From assembly GCA_022059125.1 (NCBI GenBank), contig JAEUWY010000016.1, positions 248,001-312,000 on the forward strand: a DNA stretch of 64,000 nucleotides. Direction: 5' to 3'. Numbering within the stretch: position 1 is the stretch's first letter; every line of letters starts with the position of its first letter. The translations under genes were made by a program, and so were the position numbers. Positions 56,683-64,000 of the stretch are shown here, one piece after another. The notes under the pieces are model-generated. The model saw only the letters and a list, made by a program, of their open reading frames with translations. It did no database searches and was not told the DNA's origin. The stretch comes from Corynespora cassiicola. Taxonomy: Eukaryota > Ascomycota > Dothideomycetes > Pleosporales > Corynesporascaceae.

Positions 56683-58611
56683 CTATCCATGAACGAGTAT
56701 TCCCGGAATTCCACCACTGTTTCGATATTCCTCGAGAACTAAGCGATATCCATTTGGCCCGCCACCAAACCCTGCTTTCCTCGCACCCAAAAGAGCCTCA
56801 CCGGTAGGTAGCTCTTTGAGCGCCTCTCCATGATTGGTAAAATATCCCGGGGTGCATGCTTTCATAGTCGCCCACCAGTTGGCTCTCTTAGCGACTTCAT
56901 CGCCCCATGCTTGCTCTGCCTCCCGAGTGACCTCCACGATAGTATTGTCGAAATCCCCCGACTCCTTTTTGACCTCATCAAGAATATAGGCGATTTGCTT
57001 GGCTACCATATCAAAACAAGACGTCATATTGGCAGAGGCACCGGTTCCTCGAGAAGAATAGAAGAATAGGTTTGGAAAGCCATTTGTCGCAACGCCATGC
57101 AGTGATCCAAAATCCTCGGCAGAAAACTTGTCTTCGAGGGTTCTTCCAGCTCGACCGATGATCGGAATATGTCCGCTTGATCCCAAAGCAGGGCCGGAAG
57201 TGGATACAGAGACGAATCCGGTAGCGAAGACCACAAAGTCAAGGTCATATTCGGTACCGTTTGCAACCACTCCCTTGGCATGGCACCTGTCCAGACCCTT
57301 TCCGTCCAAATCTACGAGGGTCACATTATCCCTGTTGAAAGACGGTAGATAATCATCATGGAAAGCGGGTCGTTTGCACCAACCGTAATACCAGGGCTTC
57401 AGTTTCTCGGCCGTTTCCGTATCGTCAATCTGGCGCACCATGTGCTCTCGGATTCTCTCGCCAATCTCGAAATCCAAAGTAAACATGTCTTTGAAGTGCT
57501 CGCCGACCTTTTCCGGCGTGACAAGCCTACGTGAACTCCCAATGAGACCAGAAAAGGTCTTTGCATCGCTCCAGCCGTCGTCAACAAAGTTGACATCCAC
57601 ATCTTCGTTGCTAAGATGAGCGTTGAGATTGATGGTTCTCTCCTGTTGCCAGCCAGGCTTGTTAGCAACTTTTCCCCACTCCTCTGAGGTCGTTTCTTTC
57701 TGCCCTCGAGGGCCGACAAAGGATGGAGTGCGCTGGAAGACATAAAGATGCTTCGCCCACTTTGCGAGATGGGGGACAATCTGCAGCGCAGTGGCCCCTG
57801 TACCTATTATCCCAACCACTTTCCCCTGCAGCTTTACAAGATCGGGATGTTGCTGGGTTCCGCCTGTTTCCCCGTAATTCCAACGAGCAGAATGCATGAT
57901 AGTGACGTTCTGTCGCATTTCGTCAAAGCCATCCAGCCGGGGCAAGTTTGGTATAGGAAAGACTCCAGCTGCCAGTAGCACAAACTGTGCTTCAACCTGC
58001 AGCGGCTTTGTTTCGCCAGGTCCGACAGTCTGCACCAAAGATACGACCCAGCGTCGTTTCTCTTCGTCCCATTTCTGGTGAACCGTCTCTGTTGCGAACT
58101 GGCCTCTGATCTTCCAATGTTGTGCAACTCTTTCGGAATGTTCACGTATCTCATCGCCGTAAGAATACTTATGCCTCGGCATATATCCCGTCTCTTCAAG
58201 TAAGGGTAAGTAACAGTAGCCTTCAACATCGCACATCAGGCCAGGGTACCGATTCCAGTACCAGGTCCCTCCGAACCCTCCTGCTTTGTCCACGATGACA
58301 ATGTCGTTGGAGTCGAAGCCTGCTTGAACCAGCCTAGCAGCCATCAGCAAGCCACAATGACCTCCCCCCGTAATAAGGAACTTGATCTTGCTTCCGTTCT
58401 TCAATGGCTGGTTCGCGTTGACAGCATCGTAGTCGATGTATGGGTCTTCGTTGAGGTCCTTGAGGTGCTCCTCATTGAGCTTGACAAAGTTTTTCGAGCC
58501 CTCGGGTTGGTGTCGAAGACGTTTGTCACGTTCATAAGCATATTTCTGCTCCAATTTGGCGTAAAGCTCTGGTGAGATCATTGTTCTGACGTCTGTGTCC
58601 CACTTTAGCAC
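56683..58611 (-). CDS. Baeyer-Villiger-type FAD monooxygenase
   Basis: An intronless gene of 642 residues, typical for large type I Baeyer-Villiger monooxygenases, which use FAD, NADPH and oxygen to turn ketones into esters or lactones. The FAD site is LITGGGHCGLLMAARL at about 78-93, followed by GGTWYWNRYPGLMCD, the family's long fingerprint. The second nucleotide site is VVGIIGTGATALQ. The BVMO signature region is MHSARWNYG, keeping H-x3-W. FVVFATGF lies before the last nucleotide-binding strand. A TATA-like ATAAATA element is about 55 bp before the ATG, at 58664-58674. Start choice: the first ATG at 58611; a second Met ten codons on is possible. It lies between repeats and next to an NRPS fragment and an MFS gene, which suggests secondary metabolism. 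The substrate is unknown. Confidence 0.9.
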   Translation of the reverse strand: MLKWDTDVRTMISPELYAKLEQKYAYERDKRLRHQPEGSKNFVKLNEEHLKDLNEDPYIDYDAVNANQPLKNGSKIKFLITGGGHCGLLMAARLVQAGFDSNDIVIVDKAGGFGGTWYWNRYPGLMCDVEGYCYLPLLEETGYMPRHKYSYGDEIREHSERVAQHWKIRGQFATETVHQKWDEEKRRWVVSLVQTVGPGETKPLQVEAQFVLLAAGVFPIPNLPRLDGFDEMRQNVTIMHSARWNYGETGGTQQHPDLVKLQGKVVGIIGTGATALQIVPHLAKWAKHLYVFQRTPSFVGPRGQKETTSEEWGKVANKPGWQQERTINLNAHLSNEDVDVNFVDDGWSDAKTFSGLIGSSRRLVTPEKVGEHFKDMFTLDFEIGERIREHMVRQIDDTETAEKLKPWYYGWCKRPAFHDDYLPSFNRDNVTLVDLDGKGLDRCHAKGVVANGTEYDLDFVVFATGFVSVSTSGPALGSSGHIPIIGRAGRTLEDKFSAEDFGSLHGVATNGFPNLFFYSSRGTGASANMTSCFDMVAKQIAYILDEVKKESGDFDNTIVEVTREAEQAWGDEVAKRANWWATMKACTPGYFTNHGEALKELPTGEALLGARKAGFGGGPNGYRLVLEEYRNSGGIPGILVHG

Positions 58612-58860
58612 TTTTGTAAAAAAGAAAATCGATGGCTAGGGCTATACGCGTCTCACTAGGAAGTATTTATATTTTACCTATCTTAACACGATGGTACATA
58701 TACCCACCTATCCCGGCCAGATCCTGCTCGCAAAACTGGGATTCTTATCTGGGCATGCCATAAAATCGTCGTTTAAAAGTCGATTTTAGGTACTCTACTC
58801 CACAAAATGTATGCAGATTTAGGTAAACATTATGAAATATATCTAAAACTCTCTACGGAT

Positions 58861-59333
58861 AGATTAAACACAGGCTCAAATTCTACGTTTTTGCTCCGCC
58901 CCGGGATTAATGCAGTCCGGATCTTGCGGGAAATTTAGTATTTTAGTCCGCCCTAATCTTTCCGCGCGTCCCGCGGTATATGTAGTAGCACCCTACAAAA
59001 GCCGGGGTGGTTTGTGTTCAGCGGGGCGTTGGCTGAATCTGGGCGTTGAGTGCAGGGGCATGTTATCACGTACGTTATACATCGCCCAACAATCGTACCT
59101 GGAACCAGCTACTCGGACCATTTTTGTGCGATTATCCGTTGCTCTCATCCATTGCTTACTTTCTGGGTGTAATATTTTCCCACTAGAGGCCTTTCGTAGG
59201 GCGCTACTACACATATACCGCGGGACGCACGGAGAGATTAGGGCGGACTAAAATACTAAATTTCCCGCAAGATCCGGACTGCATTAATCCCGGGGCGGAG
59301 CAAAAACGTAGAATTTGAGCCTGTGTTTAATCT
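58861..59333. mobile_element. 473-bp MITE with ~141-bp terminal inverted repeats
   Basis: The left arm 58861-59001 and the right arm 59191-59333 are reverse complements with only a handful of differences, including a 2-bp indel. Both ends read AGATTAAACACAGGCTC inward. The 190-bp centre has no transposase-like frame. TTAA occurs two bases in from each end, but it is part of the palindrome, so target duplication cannot be judged. The high arm identity points to a recent insertion or one that escaped mutation. Confidence 0.9.
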
Positions 59334-59342
59334 TGTCTGGCT

Positions 59343-59702
59343 CTACAGAGGAAAATTGATCCAAGTTCTGTTGCTGACACAACTTGCGCTACGATTCTTC
59401 GTAAGGCCGGGCAATACAAGACGATTCATAAATACAAAGCCAATTTAGACAAGGCTCCAGAAATGACGATCGACATTCTGATGGAGCTCAACGAGCGGAG
59501 AATAACTATACCCTCTAACTTCATTACGATTACCGCAAAGGTCTGTGATTATGACGTTAGAGTTATACCTGAGCAAAACGATACCTCAAGCATGAGCCTG
59601 AGCATGAAAATTCTCACTCTATGTATACTTCAGCCACCATTGTATCTAAGCGCAACAGCTAGATGTCGATTCAGCTTGTCGAAGGGAGATACAATAGATT
59701 GA
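59343..59702 (+). pseudogene. open-frame fragment next to the MITE, unknown
   Basis: A 119-codon frame is open from the edge of the MITE to a stop at 59702. It reads VADTTCATILRKAGQYKTIH and DILMELNERRITIPSNFITI, which look protein-like, but I recognise no family. No start codon lies near its beginning except the internal ATG at 59463. Its last 30 codons overlap an inverted repeat. It may be the remnant of a gene or element cut by the MITE, or chance. Confidence 0.25.
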
Positions 59703-60158
59703 GAGGCTGCTACATTCGAATAGGACGGATGGACCAGGTCTTACCCAGCCGACGCGGCAGCGGATAAAGATAGCCGACATCACACACCAAGACCAGTCTC
59801 CACTTTAGCAAATAACTTAATCGTCACTAGTAGACGGTTATAGTTGCAACTATATATAAAAGTAGAAAAGCTCTGCAGATCTTAGGCAAGAAGTGGTTCG
59901 CTATACAATTGTGTGACTGCTGTATTTCTAAGCACTGCAATCAGTAGCGCCGTAAAGAAGTGCTCGAGCCTGATTACTCAAAGATAATGAGGAAGTTAGA
60001 CCTGTCCTTCTTTTCGCCTTATATAGCCGATTCTGCATTGTCGCAATGCAAAGCTGTGCGTTTTTCGTTATGTAGAGGCATGAAGAGCGATGTCAGCGTC
60101 TCTGAATCGGGTGAACCAGGGCAGAGCGCTTAGATACAATGGTGGCTGAAGTATACAT
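59621..60158. repeat. 33-bp perfect inverted repeat enclosing LTR-like copy 2
   Basis: The sequence at 59621-59653, starting ATGTATACTTCAGCC, recurs exactly in reverse complement at 60126-60158. Between them are 472 bp that include the second LTR-like copy. Identity breaks sharply at the inner edge of both arms. Confidence 0.85.
59860..60050. repeat. LTR-like repeat, copy 2
   Basis: Matches 56320-56510 in the same orientation. The central 60 bp are the best conserved. The edges are approximate. A TATATA-rich stretch just to the left, and CTTATATAGCC to the right, would suit a retroelement promoter. Confidence 0.65.
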
Positions 60159-61669
60159 GTAATAGGTCTCGAGTGCGTGTATATACAGAGGGGTGACATT
60201 AAAAAAGAGTAATCGAAAAAATAGCAGTGCTTTACTTGAGAGGGAAGAGAATGGATCAAGGGAGGGTGGGTGGTTGGGCGTCCCCCGAAAGCGGATGATG
60301 TAGGCAAGAACACGGATACAGGTTGATAGATACATGTGAATAGTGCTGGCGGCAATTCACGGATCGCAAAGATGGTTAATGCTGTCAATCCGAAGTAGCC
60401 TAACAGACATACGCTATTCTCTATTGATTGAGCTGCGGGCTTTTAACACTTACCGAGTCCAACAGGGACCTATCTGGACCGGGGCTAAAACTCGTGCGGT
60501 TACTAAATAGTTTGTTCTATGGCTTCTATCTCACAAAGCTTGGTAAGCACTCATTTTTGCCACCTAGATGTCTCATTTTGCTGACCTGTAGGCTTTGGTG
60601 ATTCCAAGTTACGACCTCTCATCAACACTGCAATTTCTTTAACCAGATATCGATGGGCTTGCATCATCTGCTAGTGTGAATTACTTGCTCATGGAGACAA
60701 GGTTGAATTAATTTGTCGGCGGCCGTTGACAGACCGAAAGGGCCCGAAGTGCCACGGTATGCATCATCGCATGTCTGCGCATCAGCCAAGGCAACTTGAG
60801 TTGTACTCCAGTCATGACTACAGACTCCTTAACATCTGAGATTAGAAGATGGTATTTAGCATGACAACAGAAGAATCTTTTAAACAGTTAGAAGACTGAC
60901 CTATGCTTCGAACGAGATGCTGACTTCGATCGTGAAATCAACACGCGATGATGGCCAGAACATCTGTGGCTGAGCGAGGCTCCTAATTACCGCCAGTTTC
61001 CAGCCAAGATGTCTGATAGGAGAGGGTGGAACGTGTATATGGATAAGTCTGGTTTTAAGCTTCCCACGGTTATACGTTTCAGTCTAGGCTGTTGCCGCTT
61101 AGGCTATACTACCTATCCAAGTCACCTAAGCCAAACCTAATTTAGCTAACGTGGGCTTGGGGCTGGCGTACAACACCTGAAGATAAACATTACGAACTAT
61201 CTCTCAACTGTCACGAGATACTCCAGTTAGAGCAAGATAATGGAGTAAAGTTATGAGAACCATAATTATAATGCCATTTAACATGTGAGGTTGCTCCATG
61301 ATTATTTTCCGGGAATTCTTCTCGCTCAAAGAGAGATTTGTTTTACTGAATCGCAAAGGAGACTACGAAATAAGCTAGTATTAGGGCCCAGTTGACAAAA
61401 ACGAAAAGGTGGCTGGTTGCAAATACTGGAGAGCCTGCCAAGCAGCCGTGTGCGCCCCGGATCAGCCAAAAAAGTGCGGGGACTGTGGGGTATCCGGCCG
61501 CACGCGTCTCCCATACCTCTTATAGTTTAGTTCCTACCCAAGGACTGTAGATAGGCGTACAAGACGAAACAGACGCCAAGTTGTATTGTGATACATAAAA
61601 TGCAGGCTCTGCCCTATGTTCCAGTGCACTACACAAATCATTCGCGCCCACTGAGTATACATATTCATC
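60159..61669. other. gene-free, AT-rich flank of the MFS gene
   Basis: About 1.5 kb with no supported gene. It is AT-rich in most parts and has stops in all frames. The last 200 bases should be the MFS promoter and leader. Confidence 0.5.
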
Positions 61670-63643
61670 ATGGCAGATGTCAAGGTACTGTCTTCCTTTC
61701 TGTTATCACCATTAATATGCTGATTAGAGTCATAGGAGCGAGGGAATATGGAATCAGAGCTCCATGTTGAGCTCGTGCCAGGCACAGAAGTAATGAGGGA
61801 TGTCGGCTCCCATCATTTCATCAAAGGAAATGACTCGCATCGAGTGCTCGTTCCGCAACCTTCTGAAGACCCAAACGATCCATTAAACTGGAGTTCAAAG
61901 TGGAAGTCTGTTGCTATCACTACAGCTTCGATAGTGACGATGGCCCACGCACTTGGATCACTAGCAATAGCGCCAATCGTACCGTCGCTCATGGTGGAAT
62001 TTAACAGTTCACTACCTGATATCATCCGAATTACCGGAATCAGTAGCTTGACATTAGGTTTCTGCAACTTTATTTGGTTGGTGGCCTGAAGCTATATGCT
62101 GATCATATCGCGCATCAGTAAAATCGAAAACGGAAGCTGACGCGGAATAGGATCCCGATGTCGGTAACATTCGGACGTCGACCTACGTTCATCATATCTA
62201 CGATCATCAATCTTGTAGCCCAAATAGTACGCGCCGAATCAACATCATATAATATGTTTGTGGCAGGCACCGTTTTGAATGGTATTGGTGCTGGACCAGC
62301 TGAGGTCCTTATGCCGGACGTCATTGCCGACATATTCTTTCTCCACGATCGTGGCAAATGGTATACATTTTACTGGGTCCTTTGTATGGGATCAGTGATG
62401 GTAAGCAAACATTATCTTTAAGGAATTATGGTCTGTCACTGACCGCTGCTAGCTCGGACCTATCATTGCCGGTCCAATGGCTGACGGCACCGGATGGCGA
62501 AGCTTCTTCTGGCTCAACACTGGACTGAATGCAGTTGCGCTTCTAGTAGCAATCTTCGCATTCCCAGAGACTCGATATAAACGACAAATCCTCGAACAAG
62601 CCTCCAATGAGTCGTCCGAGAAGGATCTACGACCCGTCAATATCGAAAACGCCGACGAAAAGCTTACGGCCGCACATATGGAGAACTTAGAAGGACCTAC
62701 ACCCGTCTCAAACATGACTATAGAAGTCCACGAAAACGGCTCCGAAAAGAGTATTGAGCGCGGTGCCTTCCTAGGCAAAGGAAAGCCAGCCAAATGGCAA
62801 TGGAAGCTATTCCAACCCAACTCCAATGCTATCCGAGACATTGTGGTGGAGGTCATTGTACCTTTCCAGCTCCACCTATATCCTATCTGTCAGCTCGCGT
62901 CTTTCCTAGTGGGCTGGGGCTGTGGATGCTTCTTCATATTGAACATGACCCAAAGCCAAGCCTTTGCCGCTCCGCCATACAATTACAGCCAAAGGGCGAT
63001 CGGTAAATATCAATATGTCATAGAAATCCCGAAAACACATCCACTGACTCAAATCAGGTACTATGAATGTGGCCATGCTTATCGGAGCGTTGGTCGGCCT
63101 GGTCACAGCCGGGCCCCTCTCTGACTGGATATCCGATCGTCTCACCAAGAAGAATAACGGTATTCGAGAGCCTGAAATGCGTCTCTTGACTCTTATTCCT
63201 TACGCCCTGATCATGTTCTTTGGAAACGTCATCGTGTCAGTGGGTTGGGACCACGGTTGGCCATGGCCAGTCATTGTCGTCATTGGTTATGGGTGCGCGG
63301 GCATCCATGTCGCTGCGATACCATCAATCGGCACCACTTATGCAGTCGACTCTTATAAGCCAGTAGCAGGGTCAATTCTGGTCATGGCTACGATCAACAA
63401 GAATCTATGGGGATACGGGATGGCTGAGTTTGTCCCAACTTGGGCTGCGAAGGTCGGGTAAGTCGACATTTTGATTTTTAGATTTTTGTGATGACGGCCC
63501 AGCTAACACATCAAAGATTCATGCCACCCATTTTGATGAATGCGGGCATCGCACTGTTTATCTGCTGCACAGCCAGTATCTTCTGGTTTTATGGGAAGAC
63601 CTTTCGACGCTGGAGTAGCAAATCGTGGGTGCATACACGATAA
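61670..63643 (+). CDS. MFS transporter (DHA1-like drug/H+ antiporter)
   Basis: Six exons, 61670-61684, 61736-62076, 62151-62400, 62453-63002, 63058-63457 and 63517-63643, encode 560 residues. Introns are 51-74 nt and every junction keeps phase. Exon 1 is only 15 nt (MADVK). Intron 2 uses the donor GTTGGT and restores NFIW-IPMSVTFGRRPTFIIS, the MFS loop 2-3 signature. Other features are the fungal start motif DPNDPLNWSSKWKS, GIGAGPAEVLMPDVIADIFF (motif C-like), LGPIIAGPMADGTGWRSFFW, and after a long loop IGTMNVAMLIGALVGLVTAG. About 12 helices are expected in the plasma membrane. Such carriers export toxins or metabolites. Its place near a BVMO and an NRPS fragment suggests a former metabolite cluster. 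Confidence 0.9.
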
Positions 63644-64000
63644 GCCAACGATATAACAACGTACATGGATAGTGCATAGGGGAATTTGATGATATAGTTG
63701 CTATAGATGTGCCGCAAGTGGTTAATGGCGTAGGTGCTTCTGCTGGAATGACAACGAAGAAAGTTACACGAGTCCATCACCAAAAAATTTCTGCGCACAG
63801 AGCCAAGACTCCATTAAATCCTCGTGTATTATATATTCCATCACTAGATAAAGAATGAAGGGTATCCAGCATCGATCCTATAGACACTGCATGCATGACA
63901 GTGCAGCACATCATCCGCCTTCACGCCGATTCTCATTAAATCATACATCTTCACATTTGATAACCGTAACTCGAGCTAAAGGCTTGATACAGCCCAAGCC
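63644..64000. other. 3' flank of the MFS gene
   Basis: About 360 bp without a gene. AT-rich, with no visible signal beyond the MFS 3' UTR. Confidence 0.5.

Noticed and set aside
58910..59251. 113-codon frame inside the MITE as a possible transposase
   Set aside because: It runs through the inverted arms and has no transposase motif.
1..64000. CRISPR arrays, phage genes, bacterial operons
   Set aside because: None present: no regularly spaced repeats, and all genes have eukaryotic exon structure.

Overview
The window is nuclear DNA of a filamentous ascomycete (Pezizomycotina; Dothideomycetes is my guess, not proven). The genes have many short introns (45-80 nt) with GT..AG ends and CTRAY branch sites. 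The gene set is also typical of such fungi: a HET-domain protein, a GT90 glycosyltransferase with a membrane domain, a SigF-like NTF2 protein, a BRE4/DUF2421 membrane protein and a KXD1 subunit. All exon models were built by hand from reading frames, splice signals and conserved motifs.

Layout. 1-5.4 kb: a single-pass membrane protein with a cytoplasmic SH3 domain and a tRNA-Thr(AGT) gene carrying a 12-nt intron. 5.4-20.4 kb: RMT2, an alpha/beta-hydrolase-like protein fused to a SnoaL/NTF2-like domain, an EthD protein with a probable 5' UTR intron, a GT90 enzyme, a SigF-like NTF2 protein and a secreted GPI-type protein, separated by gene-poor stretches of which two are AT-rich. 20.9-31.8 kb: a dense housekeeping block of CutC, DPH5 and SPT3 (divergent pair), ribosomal protein eL19, a BRE4-like membrane protein and a small conserved-looking protein. 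31.8-44 kb: a 3.3-kb gene-free stretch with a foldback element, KXD1 (BLOC-1), SEC18/NSF and a 2H-phosphoesterase. 44.7-54.4 kb: a 2127-residue DNMT5-type DNA methyltransferase/SNF2 ATPase and a HET-domain gene. 54.4-64 kb: a repeat-rich region with a truncated NRPS fragment, a Baeyer-Villiger monooxygenase, a 473-bp MITE with ~141-bp inverted ends, two copies of an LTR-like repeat and an MFS transporter.

Working together. SEC18 and KXD1 act in membrane traffic; RMT2, DPH5 and eL19 act on or in the translation machinery; SPT3 is a SAGA subunit. DNMT5-type enzymes maintain CG methylation and so could act on the repeats that lie around 10 kb away. The NRPS fragment, BVMO and MFS gene look like the remains of a secondary-metabolite cluster broken up by mobile elements; this is inference. 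The most unusual items are the DNMT5 gene with its altered catalytic motifs, the MITE and repeat nest at 56-60 kb, and the hydrolase-like protein that seems to have lost its nucleophile.
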